Part shown: positions 51,628 through 64,000 of the stretch, in pieces | Layout: every line of letters starts with the position of its first letter | Numbering within the stretch: the stretch's first letter is position 1 | Source: Bugula neritina | Lineage: Eukaryota > Bryozoa > Gymnolaemata > Cheilostomatida > Bugulidae | Assembly (NCBI GenBank): GCA_964035545.1 | Contig: OZ037767.1 | Span: 6,686,207-6,750,206 of the forward strand | Reading direction: 5' to 3' | Length of the DNA: 64,000 nucleotides | The notes under the pieces: generated by a model | Database searches by the model: none | What the model saw: only the letters and a program-made list of their open reading frames with translations | Told to the model about the DNA's origin: nothing | Program-made: the position numbers and the translations under genes

Positions 51628-54600
51628 ATTACCTCATACGAAGGAAAGGAGTTGTGTAATCAACTTTGACTCAGTATCTGCAAATAGCAACAGCATGTTA
51701 TTCTATACAGGAGCTGTGTGTATTGAGCCAGTCTGATTATCGTAGCTAAAGTTACCTCCCTCCTACAAGAATCTCAATTCTTTATTCATGGACATAATAT
51801 TGAGAAAGATATGGATGGTTATATGCATTTTCATATGTCAAAAAGTTTACTTCAAATAATGATATGTTTATTAACTGCAGACCCATTAATTTGTGAATCT
51901 AAAAAACTAATTGATTTCATAAAAACAGACATTAGAAAGTAAAAACAATTAGTGGTTGTAGACCAGATGAATCTAACTTAGTCCAAGTACAATATGCTAG
52001 CCCTAAACAAACTTGAATTATAAAAAGTATTATGGGTTTGGTTAACCAGAAAACTTTAAAGCACTGTTTTAAAACAGTGTTCAACTTGAGACTGATGGTT
52101 TTACTTTATGTTTAACAATAGCTTTAGCAATATTGACGATGCTTTATTTTGTTTGCATTATGAGCCAAAATTGCACATTAATTTTGTGTATCTAGTCAAA
52201 AATAGAAAATACTGTTGAGGACTGAAAGTCTGCAGTCACGAGTAAACTTTGGCAAGCGCAACATCAGCATAAAATAACAAATCTCAGTTTTTAAAAATGG
52301 AAATTTGGAAGCATGCCATAGCATTAGTAAGGTCCAGACACTATAACAGCGCCTGAATGCAACTGGCTGATACCGGTTATCAAAAAGTGGTGAAAATGAG
52401 AAGTTTGCGTCAGCTACAAACTTAAACCATAAAAAATAAAATCAATTCACTAAAACGTCACGGTAGTAAAATATACTCGAGTGATAGTCATATTTAAGCT
52501 GACAATTTATTCAACATTTAAATATTTTGATCATTCGTTTTTCCCACAGCTAGATGTGTCTTATGCCAACATTGGAAAATGGATTTGATAAGCCTGTTGT
52601 TTTCTGTGTCTAGGCAGCTCTATAGTGCTTACCAGATAGAGAATAGTTAAAACTATAGTGAGCATTACTATAAATTACTAGTTGAATATAAATATCAATT
52701 TATTGTCTGTACTAATCTACATACACAGGCCACAAGATGTGCATGTTAAAAGTAGAGCAATATTGTGACTATAATGATAATCAAGTTTAATAAACAGTAG
52801 AAAACTTCGCTATCACCAATTTAGAAGAACATCAATCATTACTATGCCTACTGAGAAAAATACACTTTATACACTTAGAAGGTATTTTATGCATGCAATC
52901 AAATTGCAAATTCAAAATAACAAAGGCTTTACCATACCATATGACTTTATTTAAATTAGAGCTAGGAAAATACTGTGTCAACTATATCTAAAAGAGTCTG
53001 TCAAACACTGCTAGCCACTACCAACATTAAAAAATTGCCCAAAGTTAGATGTAATAGATTTTATTTTTAGATTAATGCAGATGTACATTCACATTGTATG
53101 AGCTCAAACAAGCATGATTACTACATGGTAATTAGGGGGAATTGGTACGAGTATAAAAATGTTGATGTTAAGCTATCATTTCGCATTGTTAATAGTGATG
53201 ACAATGCCACACCATAAACAACACCAAAACTGCTTTACTGAGGTAATATACTTCACTTAGAGTTAGATAAAAATTAGATTGATTTCTTTTTTAAAATTTT
53301 AATGAGATCAGCATCAATAGCTAGCAGACAACAAGCATTTTATGATAACTTTCACATTTGTAACCAATGCCTATTAAAAAGTATAAGTAAAAGCCAACAT
53401 TGAATTATTGTTTTACTCTAATTTTACTTTAACCTACAGGCTAAAGGTTTACAGCATATAAGTATATTTATACTAATCAAAATGAGCACTGGTGCAATGA
53501 GTGATGCAATGACATTGATAAGCACAGCAAGTTTAAGTTATAGCTTACAACAATAAAAATTAATACATGAGTAAACAACATTGATGTAAAACTAAATACC
53601 ACTGCTAAGCCTAATAGTTATAGTTATACTTATAGTAGTAGCCATGTGGCTATGCACATACCATTATGATAATGATTATTAATATTATCACTATTATTAT
53701 TAATATTATTATGAGGGGAGATACCCATTTAATTATTACCCTAAGAGTAAGTGTAGCCATGAGTATAAGTATGGTGTATAATTAATCTTATAGTTACAAT
53801 ACTATAGATATATATTTAATTTCATTGAATTTAATATTCATGTTCATATTGTAATTGTTATTGTAAGCTAAAACTAAAAGTATAGCATTGACTATCACTA
53901 TAGTATAAGTATAAGTATAACTATAAGTATAACTATAACTATAAGTATAAGTATTACTATTAGTATAAGTATAAGAATATCAATAAGTATAAGTGGACAA
54001 CTTAAACTACTAAACAAGAATGATCTATAAATAGGCTTTTAACACAGTCCGAATAAGTGAAACAGCAAAGTAGAATAGAAATTAGCTACTTTGGTGGATA
54101 TTTTAGTAAGTCAGTAGGATTGGCACCACGAGTCAATAAGCGATAGTGTTTTCCAAAGCAAGTAGTTATCAAGCAGTAGCGGTTGCTGTGCATTCAATAT
54201 TTCTACCACGTGCACCAGTTTCACTTTCGGTAAATAAACAGCGTTGCCTGTTGGTAGTCTAGGTTTTTGCAAAATAACATTTATCTTTGTTGGAGCAATT
54301 TATTAGCGTCCCAGCTATTTAAAAATTAATTGGCAGAATAAACTTGAGCATTGCAAACTCATTTACCTCTGCGTTAAATAAATTGTTTAGTAGATGATCT
54401 ATCATTTATTAAAGAAAAACACGTCAAGTAGCAAAGTTTTAGTGTAAATAACAGCAGGTAAAAAGCACGTCAAATATGCCTCAATAGATATTGAATGGTT
54501 ATTATCTATGTTGCAGACTAATCAATTAGGTTATAAAATTTATTAGCAATGTTTATAACAGAGGTAGTTAATGTTATGGTTTAAATATATTTTGTCTATA

Positions 54601-55411
54601 ATTATTAATTTTCACTTTTACTTTCGAAGTTCATGCATCCGTAAGCAAAAGTGCAAACTAAAGTTTCGTTTATAATTTCAAAATGATAATATTAGTAATC
54701 CTATGAGTTGCGTTAAAGCTAATATTAAGTTGAATTAATATTTTATTTTTAATTTATATTATAATTATTATTATAAATTAAATAAAACTAAAAGTATTGA
54801 GAATGAATATATTGAATTTAATATTTATTAATATGATTATGTGATAATAATAATATAAATATATATAATTAATTTTATATTGTCTATATACGTAATTGTC
54901 TGTTATAAATTTCTAGCAGCAGCTGTACTCTTTTGTAGTACTACTGCTAGTAACTACTACTAGTATCAGTATCACTGTATCAGTACTACTAGTACTAGTA
55001 CTGCTACTGGTCAAAATCTACGTCTTCATCTTGATCTTCAAGTTCATCTTGTTTTTTACTTTTACATTTAGTTTTTAGTTTGTATTCAACTTTTAATAAT
55101 GATTTAAAACCATAATTTTTCATAACTATTAATAATCATAAGGTACTTATGATAATAATATCACTTGCTGTTGTCAGTAAAAACTTTTATTGCAACTAAT
55201 GTTATAAGTCTAACTGTATAACAAAATATTCGTTATGATAATGATAAACTACAACATAAAAACAATGCTGATGGTGTACATTAAATTAAAGTTTGTGCAG
55301 CAAATTAAAAATTTTAGTTTACATAGTTTGAAACTTGAATATATCATTGCTATTTATTGTAGACCTGGTGATATCATAAATGTCATTTGATAACTGCAGC
55401 TACTTGGAAAA
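51628..55411. other. Intergenic, head-to-head ZP gene and RALBP1
   Basis: No coding exon seen. The two flanking genes diverge from here, so both promoters should lie in it. Between about 53.6 and 54.0 kb the sequence is made of ATAAGTATAACTATAAGTAT-type low complexity, and 54.7-54.9 kb is nearly pure A/T. Confidence 0.5.
53880..53995. repeat. ATAAGT/ATAACT low-complexity repeat
   Basis: Irregular hexanucleotide array of ATAAGT and ATAACT words. A similar short stretch lies at about 43.33-43.39 kb. Confidence 0.8.
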
Positions 55412-58400
55412 ATGAGTGACAGTGAGAAGAATTTTTCAGGTTGGCTCTAATTATACTGTATTTGTACTGGTATAGAATACTTGTAATACTCATTACACTG
55501 TCCACATCTTATATGGCTTTTCTCAAGTGTTAGTAATAGAGTATTATATCAAGTGTCTTTGTAACTAAGCATAAGGAACCCATGACTAAATTGCTAAGTA
55601 AGTTTATATTGTGTAAAGGTAATTTATGATTGTAGACCCTTTTCACATGTCTCTATTACTCCATTTTAATTAAAACCTTTTTTAACCATAGGAAATTATC
55701 TTGCAACGTAGCTTTATCAGAGGTTTATTTATCAAAGAATCACGGAGTTTGGAGTAAATTCCAAGCTTTGCTATATAATCCTTTTTTCAGGCAATAAATC
55801 TTCGAGTAGAAACACATTGGTATTCGATCAGTTTTGGTAAAAATATTTATTAATAAGTTTGGGGGAAAATAAGTTTGAAATCATTTTTTGTAGTTATTTG
55901 TTTATTGGATAAGGTTGCTGTAAGAATGCGGGAATGTACACTATATTATTGAACATCCCGCCATGGCGGAAACAACGTTCAATTGAAAATTGAGTAAAAT
56001 TACATGTAAAGGGGGGTGTGATAATGTGATAATAAGCATTTTTTTACTATTTTCTTCGGCAACAATTATTGTCGGTGAATTCTAGGTTACTAACCCAGTG
56101 AATCCTCACCAGCCAGCCTATATATAGTTGTGGTTTTTACTTTAATATTATCATATTTCGTCTTTTTGCGATTGATACTAATATTTTACCATGCTGATCA
56201 AGATTTTTAATAGCCGACTATCATTTTATTGTCAGCTTTATTTAGTTTCGATTTAATAACTAGGCTCCGCCGACGAGTCATCGAAGCCGCCATTGTTGGT
56301 AAAGAAGAAGAAGAAGTCGGAGAAGCCCGGCTACAAAATGTTTGATGCTGAGGACTCGGATGATGCACCAGTCATGTTTGACGACTCTGTGAGGTTAGTC
56401 ACTGGTAATATTTTGATGATTCTAAGTTTAGTAACGGTTTTCACAAATCAACTTTGAATGTTGGTTATTAGAGTTATGTGGTTTTGGTTTAAATAATGTT
56501 TAAATATAGCCTCTTTCCACCGGCTTTGATTTTTGAAACAGTCAAGTTATTTATTTGAACGAAATATTTAACTTTGTGTTTACTATGTTTGTTACCGACC
56601 AAAATATCCTTTTTAAGATTGTATTTTGATTGGCCCCGTGTTGTTATCTAAAGCTTTACAAAAGTTGTTTTACCTGTTCAAGTATGAGTAATAATTAGAA
56701 TTATCAGATACTGGTGTGCTGGAATCTTTAGAAAAGATAGATCTAAAGCTAACTATTTTCTAAACAATGCAGTGGTTTTTGTTCAACGGTCCTGGTATAT
56801 TTTACAGACCTTCATCCACAAAGCTTAAGAAACATGGCAGACCCAGCTTCAAGTTTTCTGGAAAAATAAAGCTCAAGGAAAAGGTTGGAATGTGCTATTC
56901 TTCATATTCTGTATCCATGTGTATGATGTACTAAACTAAGTCTAGCAATTATTTCAATAAATAATTAATTAGAAAAGGCTTGTGAGCGCTGAGTTTTTGA
57001 ACTTTTGAAAATAACTTATTGCAAAAAAGTTAGAGATAATACCCTTATACATATTGAAAGGAAAAAGAAGATAGAAAAGACATTGGTGATAAACGCGATG
57101 AGAAAGAATTCAAAAAGATTACTATTCGAAAGTTCAAGGACAAAGATAAAGATTCTAAAGAGCATAAAATACGAAAAAAGAAAGACAAGGTGTTGAGTAC
57201 AAAGGTATATTTGATTTATTTATGTATGTATATATGTTAATAGTGAGATGTATATGCTAATAGTATAGCATATGTTAATGGTAGACATGTGGTATATATG
57301 CTAATAGTGAGATATACATGCTAATGTTAGGGGACAGGTGTGCTAATAGCTGAGTATTGACTAAAGTGAGGTAGTATTTGATAAGCTAACTTTTCTTCCT
57401 GTACACTGTTAGGTGTTGAGCTGTTTGTTCTACTATAGTTTATAGTACAAGTTGACATGTTTCGTGCTGTTGGAATATTTTTTATTCCGTAATTCTGTGT
57501 TAGTAGATTTCATAGCCAATTTATAGCTCTTTTGTGCTAAATCATCTTCATTAAAAGGGCATTTCAAAAGTTTTTTGTTGAAATTTAGAAAGGTGACTGT
57601 ATTAATTGCAGGAAAAGCATGTTCTGTTTAAAGCTATTAAGCCAGATCTTTTAGCCTGTGGGCAAACTAACAAATTATCTTTAAGTTCAGGTTGTTGTGA
57701 CAGGATCTTGGACTATTCTGTATCGTTATTACTGGTGAACTGAATTGTTTGGTAGTTAGTAGTGTGGAGCGCTTTTAACAGCCAACTTTTATAATCATTT
57801 CTTCAAACTATAAAAATTCAACGTGTTTTTCTTCTAAAATTTGTTAAATTAAATACATGCCTATTCTAGTTTATTTTACAACTAGATTAGGGATGTTCCA
57901 TGTACACTTGCTTGTAACATATGCTATTGTTTTAGACTCAAATACCATCTATTGTTGCGGCCGAGATACCTGTGTTTGGAGTTGCCCTCTCACTAGCTGT
58001 TGAGAGAACACCCAGTCATGATGGAATAATGCTACCTGTGATTGTCAGAGAATGTATAGATTACATCGAGGAACACGGTAGAGAGCAGACGATTTCTAGA
58101 TGGTCACTCTCTTGTCAATAATTTTATTATAGTTGTTTACAACAACGATTTCTTCTATTCTTTTATTCATTTGAACTAAAAAGCTGTAATTATATATTGG
58201 GAATTAAAGTATTTTGTTTTTTTATTCAAATTTTCTATATTTAGCAAATTTTTATATGCTTACAGGGTTACTGTATGAAGGTATTTACCGTATTTCTGGT
58301 GTTAAGTCTAAAGTGCAAATGTTGAAAGATGCCTACAACAGACAGCAACCTGCTTATCTGTTTGAGCATGACCCTAGCATTGTTGCTAGCTTACTCAAGC

Positions 58401-61400
58401 AGTTCTTGAGGGAGCTACCCGAACCCCTTCTAACTAATGATCTGAACTCTCATTTTGAAGAAGCCTCAGGTTAGCATACTAGTTTGGAGTTGTCTTTACT
58501 TGAGTATTGCAAGTGTGTTTTCCTTTCTGTTTTTTTTGTTTACTCTTAAGATTGCTGTTTTTAATGGGCGGGTTTTTCTCTGTTGAGTAGCACGTCACGG
58601 ATTGCCACTGTAAGTTGTTGAGAATTTATCTTTTAACTCTTTAATCTATTGAACATGAGGGGTTAGAGCGCTTGACTTAGTAAACACAAAGTCCTTGGTT
58701 CGAACCCCAGTAAAGGCTATTGGTGATGTAAGGAAGAGCATTCAGTCATAATTGTTCCTGTGCCACATATAAATAAGTCCCTAGCCCTCTTTAAAAGAAC
58801 CTTTTCAATTAGTTATTGCTCACAGGGATAGTGACTATAAACTTGTGTGAGTTTTTATCTATTGAATGTATTACAACATATCTCTTTCTAATGATGGACG
58901 CTATTCTCAACTTCATCGCTCTCAAGATGTTTTTATAAAATCATCTGCACAGTTGTAGGCCTTCTTAACTTTGTAAACAACATCAAGTGCTTATAAAATA
59001 AGTTGATTATTCAATAGTAGTGTTTAGATATGGCATGCTGTCCTCTCCTATACTTACCTGTAATTAGATTAGATGGCCTTATGTTTGAGAGCACCTCAGC
59101 AGTAACAAACAAGTTTTAACCCTGAGCTGTTTAGGAATAACAACAATAATGATAGCACGTAGCTCCTTCGTGCTATTTGTCAGTATAAACAAGATAGCTT
59201 GAAAGTTTGGCTTTGTACTCTATTATTAATGTTTAAATATGTTCTGGAATAGTCTAAGGTTATTTCTGATTACGTAAGATGAATCAGCGTTTGAATCCCA
59301 CCACATTTTTGGCTAACTTACTCATTTTGAAAATGGAATTTAGGTACAGCAGTGGAAAATTTTTAACCGCTCAAGCTGTTTAAATTTTCTTAATAAATTT
59401 TCAGTTTGGTTTGGAACATTATTTTTGCTACATTTCTAATCTAAAACACAGGCTTTTTCTTAATTTCTACATCACTATACATCACTACTTCAATATACAA
59501 TATAACCTTCAATATGCCTTGAAAATGGCTTAAATATGCCTTGAAAATGGCATGCTGGCAGAATCTAATGTCCACTCAGATGATTTTCTATTTGTTTATA
59601 GTCTTGAAAACTAGCAAGGAGAGGTTGGAGAGACTGAATCAATGCATCAGCAATTTACCTCCTTGCAACAGAGAGCTGCTGTCCTGGATGATAGTGCACA
59701 TGAATCATGTCATTGCCAAGGTTTGATGAAAATAAATTTCTCAAAATTGATAAACTGAAAATAACTATTAAAACTCATTGCAAAGGTTTGAACGAAGCAA
59801 GAAATTTTAACTTGTTTGCTATTTTTGTCTATAAAGCACAAGTTGCCTCAACTTCTTCATTGCTGCACCTAAATGATGAATGATGAGCCTTCCAAGATCT
59901 CATTCTAAAGGAAATTACCCATTGAAATAAGTTCAAGGGGAATCCTGAATAGTATAGGCGTTTAGTATTTCTGTTTAGTATTGAAACATGCCTTTCTTTA
60001 AATCTATGAAATGTGTTTAAACTATGCCGGAAATCAGCCCTGCCTTAATTTAAAAATTATTTCTGTGTTGTAAAGTAATCTTACACACAACACACTTTTC
60101 ATACTGGCTATAAAGTTCTGTTAGTACAGGCCAGTATTCCTTGTATGGGATTTATCTATCTTGGTTTAGAAAGTTTATTTTGAAATTATCAGGAAAAGAC
60201 GAATAAGATGAGTCTGCAGAACGTCTCAATCGTCTTGTCCCCGACAATGAGGATCAGCCACAGGGTTCTCAACATCCTGTTCATGCACTCTGACCAACTC
60301 TTCTCTCATGTTAAAATTATAAGGTACGCTTTACCAATCTCACTAGACTACCCTAACTTCTACATACATCCTAAGTTCCATTTAGGAGCAGTAGTTGAGA
60401 AATTGAGATAACCTAAGTTCTTTAATTTTATTATTAAATTGGGAACATAACTTCTTTTGCTACATTTTTAATCTAGAACACAGGCTTTTCTCAATTTCTC
60501 CGTTACTGAACCAAGTTCTTTAAAAGTTATTCCAGTGAGAAATTGTATATTCTTTCTGACTTTAATTTTTCTGTGTGTACTCAACCTACTGATACAAAGT
60601 CGTGATAAGTTAAGTCAGTTGCAACTTATGTTTCAGCTTAAAATCTAAGTTGGGAATATAACTATTTGGGTGGTTATGTTAACCAAGCTACTAAAATTCT
60701 AGTTTCTGCAGCTCTAAGCATTAGTTACTGTGAAAACCTGACTACTTATTCAACTGATTCCAATTTTCCAGCTGTGAGTTGGCTTGAATTCACAATGCAA
60801 CTTAATGTTAGGAGGCTATCCTGCCCCATTCAGTAATTTCTTGGGTGTTTTCAAGAATCCAGTGTGCAAAGGACCAGGGTTATGTAATGCTTACAGTCTC
60901 TACAATTCACCCGGCAATCGTGTCATTGCTAATCAATGCTTTCAATGTTATGCAATTTGCACAACATATTACATAAGCCATTTATATTCAAGAAGCAGGG
61001 CATGCCAGTGAAGAGGCTGCTTTGATACTAACCATTCACAAGTTTAATTTGATTTTGTTTATTTGTCTGCAACTTATTTATCATGACATAAGTTGACAGG
61101 TGCTTGAGAAAATGATGTCCTTAGCATAACCAATGTAGCAAGTTATTCTTTTAAACAGCATTTATTTTCTTACATTTAATTTAATGGCAATCCAAAAAAC
61201 AATACTGAAAACATTAAAAAATAGTTGTCAATTAATAGAACATGTAACACAATCTAAAAAAGAACAGCGTTAGCTCTACTTTAAAATATGAAATAAGAAG
61301 TACAAAATTATATTGATATACACCCATTCAAGTTGCTTACATACCCACGACTATACTTCCACCTTAGAAGTGACCCAGCTAGCAGTAAATGTCTCTCACA

Positions 61401-63469
61401 GTGTACTAGAACCTGATGGAGCTAACTCATGTAACAAAGGTTAGCACGCACAGGGTTCTATGCATGGTGAGATCATATCCACAGATGGAGGCTGATTTCC
61501 ATGGCAATATCCAGCAGGTTGATGGAGGTGCTACTCCTACATGCTACTACACGAGTGTGTTCCTCTGACGGAAAGTTACTTGATTAAATAGTGACCGTTA
61601 CGTAATATTGGCTGTTATGTAATAAGCTGGCCATAGCTTAGGCTGTGCTACTATTCAGCTAGTAAGCTGTTTATGGCATCTGTTGCATGCCATGGCCCAA
61701 AGGCAGGTGCTTGTGTGCTGTTGGGAAGCAAGATAGCTCAACCAGTAGCCAGGAAGCTTACTTACAAGGGAATACAACTCCAACTCATCTTTCTTCATAG
61801 CAAACATTGCTCTCAGTCAGCTGGCTAACATATTAGAATTGCCATAATTTCATATCTGCATTGAAATACACTATACACTGCAAGCCCCTCCTCCTTCCTG
61901 TTCTGAACTAACATCTAAAGCTCTGCAGGATTGGTGATTGATACTGAAGCATATGTTATAGAATTTAGGATGCAACTGGTCGTGTATATACTTCAGAGTT
62001 TAGTAGCTGAATGAAATGACTAACTTTAAACCTAACAATGATAGTTGCTTGTAGCCTAAAATCTTAACTTTCATCTATTTGACTTATGAAGCTGATTGTC
62101 ATTATGGGAATTTTGTAAGCTAATGAAACTACACCTATAGCTTATTTAAATATTTTCATAATAACTAGATTAGATGGGAACTTGTTCAGTGTGCACAAAC
62201 TTAATGCACTTGTATATAGTAAATACTTAGCATCATTCAGTTAAAGTGTTTGGCTTAGTAAGTTTGTAGTCATGGGTTAGATTCCCAGTAAAAACCATTG
62301 GTGATGTTAGGAAGAGCATGCAGTCATAATTGCTCCTGAGTCCCATCTGAATAAGTCTTTAGCCCATTTTCAAAGAACTCCTTTCTATCAGGGATTCTCA
62401 CACAGATAGTGACTATAAACTGAATTTATAGCATCATTCACAATGATATAATAAGTTTATTAGGTCGTCACTTAATGGTCTTTTTTATACAGGTTTTTGG
62501 TTTTAAAATGTTAAATTTATCAATTTTTTGTCAAGTAAGGTTCTCTTTCAGAGAAATTAAGGAGCTACAATCCAGTATTATTATGTAACTGTTTAATTAT
62601 CAGATACAGGCCACCGCTGGCTACGGCAGCTTCAAAGTGGTCTGTTGATATGCCCGAGACAGCAGAGGCTATTGAGGAGGAACTGCACAAGCAGGAAAGT
62701 CTACTCAATAAGCTACATCAGGAGTTGTCTCACTCTCATAGCCTCAAAAACTCTGAGAAAGAAGACAGGGTGTGGGAGGTGCAGAGAGCCGTCACCCAGT
62801 TAAAGAGAAAGGTAGTTGTAAATTGCCGTAGCTAATCAAGTTAGCTTTCAGTCTGTGAGGCTATGCTTAGCTTCTACAGCTGTTGGAATTACTCGGCTAT
62901 GGACAGCTGAAAAAGCTAAATTGTTTTTTCTACTCTAATGGTTATTATATTTATTGCAAAATATTGTGATTTTACTGAAGGTGGAACAACTGAAAAGTTG
63001 TGCTGTATGCTATTGTGTGTTTTTCTGAGCAAGGCCATGCACTGAATGGAACCCTGTATGCAAATGCTATGCTCAAAGCCCTCTTTCAGCTCATAATATA
63101 TGTAAGTTCTCACTAAATTATACAATGACTGTTCTCTCAATGGTGTTTTATAGTTGAAGTTAATTGCCAAGACTCAGGCAGCGAGGCAGTTGGAACAGGC
63201 TCAGCTGGCTACCAGCAAGGTCCAGCGTGCTGACCCTAATAGACGGAGTATCAACGCTGCTGAGCTCAACTTTGCCCTTCAGTCCGGCAGCCTGAGACGA
63301 ACTCATCGCACGTCTCAGGCTGAGCTGGCGTCTGCCTCTTCCACTGCCTCTATCGCTGCCTCCACTGAAGCTCTGCACAGTCTTCACAAACAGAGTGCTG
63401 CCGCAGAGCCTAGTGGTGTTTCTAGTCACCCAAAGAAAGGGGCAGCTTCTGAAGTCCCCCCTCTTACAG
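55412..63469 (+). CDS. RALBP1: RalA-binding protein 1 (RhoGAP), 3' part outside window
   Basis: Ten exons: 55412-55439, 56264-56393, 56808-56883, 57061-57189, 57936-58077, 58266-58469, 59602-59720, 60193-60323, 62604-62811, 63154-63469 (donor at 63470, so it continues). Phases all join; 494 codons are in the window. Order: acidic/lysine-rich N terminus (residues 1-121, KKKKK run and KFKDKDKDSKEHK); RhoGAP domain (about 130-318) with the arginine finger in GIYRISG (Arg177), VASLLKQFLRELPEPLL and NVSIVLSPT; then the coiled-coil Ral-binding domain (about 325-395) with MPETAEAIEEELHKQESLLN and RVWEVQRAVTQLKRK. This is the RALBP1/RLIP76 plan: a Ral effector that stimulates GTP hydrolysis by Rac/Cdc42 and works in endocytosis. 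The N terminus is shorter than in vertebrates. Exon 10 adds an Ala/Ser-rich part unlike the vertebrate sequence. The acceptor of exon 4 is weak (TTGAAAG) but is the only one that keeps the lysine-rich frame. Introns hold SINEs and M1 MITEs. Confidence 0.93.
58657..58858 (+). repeat. tRNA-SINE family 1, copy with intact B box
   Basis: Head GAGGGGTTAGAGCGCTTGAC, B box GGTTCGAACCCC (58698-58709), body GGCTATTGGTGATGTAAGGA and AGAGCATTCAGTCATAATTG, end ATAGTGACTATAAACTTGTG. It lies in intron 6 of RALBP1. It is the cleanest copy for building a consensus. Confidence 0.85.
59341..59490. mobile_element. ~150-bp MITE, family M1, degenerate copy
   Basis: TAGGTACAGCAGTGGAAAAT at the left, CACAGGCTTTTTCTTAATTT and CTACATCACT at the right. 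It is in intron 6 of RALBP1, just upstream of exon 7. Confidence 0.5.
60383..60512. mobile_element. ~130-bp MITE, family M1, copy 3
   Basis: TAGGAGCAGTAGTTGAGAAA plus TTGAG at the left, CTCAATTTCTCCGTTACTGA plus ACC at the right. It is in intron 8 of RALBP1, 60 bases after the donor. Confidence 0.7.
62243..62425 (+). repeat. tRNA-SINE family 1, copy
   Basis: AAAGTGTTTGGCTTAGTAAG head, GGGTTAGATTCCCAG at the B box, ACCATTGGTGATGTTAGGAA and GAGCATGCAGTCATAATTGC body, GATAGTGACTATAAACT end. It is in intron 8 of RALBP1. Confidence 0.8.
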
Positions 63470-64000
63470 GTGAGGTTATAATATGTGGCACCCTGTCTAT
63501 ATGTATGTCTGTATGTCTTTACATATGAGTGGAATTTTAGGAATTTTCATTCTAGTCTTATATTATGGTGGTTATGATAAGAAATACAGGTGATTTAACA
63601 CTGGTACTTTCTGACACTGTCAAAGTTTCACTTAGAGCTAATAAGTCAATTTGATGAAGCAGGTGCAAAATTACAGTTCTCTAAGTTATTAGTATACTTG
63701 CCTACTTTCACTCTAATAAACAGTTGTACACCCTAAATTCAGCACATGTCGTATCTATACCTGTTACACTCTGTAAGCTATTCTACTTCAGGCTTAGCCC
63801 CAAAACACATCCATGCACTCAAATAGCTGGCTCACTATTTGTTCTTATGTTGCTCTCAGCATGCTCTAGATTCTTGAAACTGTAAGCTGGTAGCACAAGC
63901 CTACCCCGTGTTTGTAATGGGGTAAGATTACGACATTTTATAACAAATTACCGGCTTCCAGTACAATAGTACTGCTTTGCTGTTGACTGGCATTGCACAA

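Noticed and set aside
60784-61011. 75-codon plus-strand frame with several Cys
   Set aside because: It lies inside RALBP1 intron 8, has no splice context or recognisable domain, and is likely chance.

Overview
The window is animal nuclear DNA. It is AT-rich, with short exons joined by GT-AG introns, tRNA-derived SINEs, a LINE fragment, many small inverted-repeat elements and long stretches without genes. The protein families (SLC18B1, RALBP1, a ZP-domain protein, an ankyrin protein) and repeat style suggest a marine invertebrate, possibly lophotrochozoan. A bryozoan would fit, but the sequence does not prove it.

Layout. 1-7.9 kb is mostly non-coding and carries a LINE remnant with an inverted 5' end (4.1-5.6 kb) and a duplicated block (5.9-6.4 and 7.0-7.7 kb). 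From 8 to 41.7 kb lies an array of vesicular polyamine transporter-like genes (SLC18B1 family, major facilitator superfamily). Copy A is on the + strand (7981-13434). Copies psi-B (broken), C and D are on the - strand (14.8-24.7, 25.4-34.0 and 35.6-41.7 kb). I rebuilt A, C and D as 12-exon genes of 457, 466 and 463 codons. Their ten internal exons have identical lengths except exon 2 of A, so the array grew by whole-gene duplication. Psi-B keeps exons 6-12 with small indels and a lost splice acceptor. Inside its largest intron, on the opposite strand, sits a one-exon ankyrin-repeat gene (19263-20729) followed by a decayed exon resembling the end of a chymotrypsin-fold peptidase.

41.7-46.3 kb is AT-rich and gene-poor, with a pair of inverted repeats. 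46.3-51.6 kb (- strand) encodes a membrane-anchored ZP-domain protein. 51.6-55.4 kb is non-coding. From 55412 to the window end, + strand, lies RALBP1 (RhoGAP plus Ral-binding domain), whose 3' part is outside the window.

The genes do not form one pathway. The transporter copies are one family cluster; the ankyrin, ZP and RALBP1 genes are unrelated neighbours. Mobile DNA is abundant: a seven-copy tRNA-SINE family, a short three-copy tRNA-like SINE, a ~150-bp MITE family, a 344-bp MITE with TTA target duplication, and a 759-bp element rich in GATCGATC nested inside a SINE. All exon models were read by eye from splice signals and comparison among copies; no transcript or database evidence was available.
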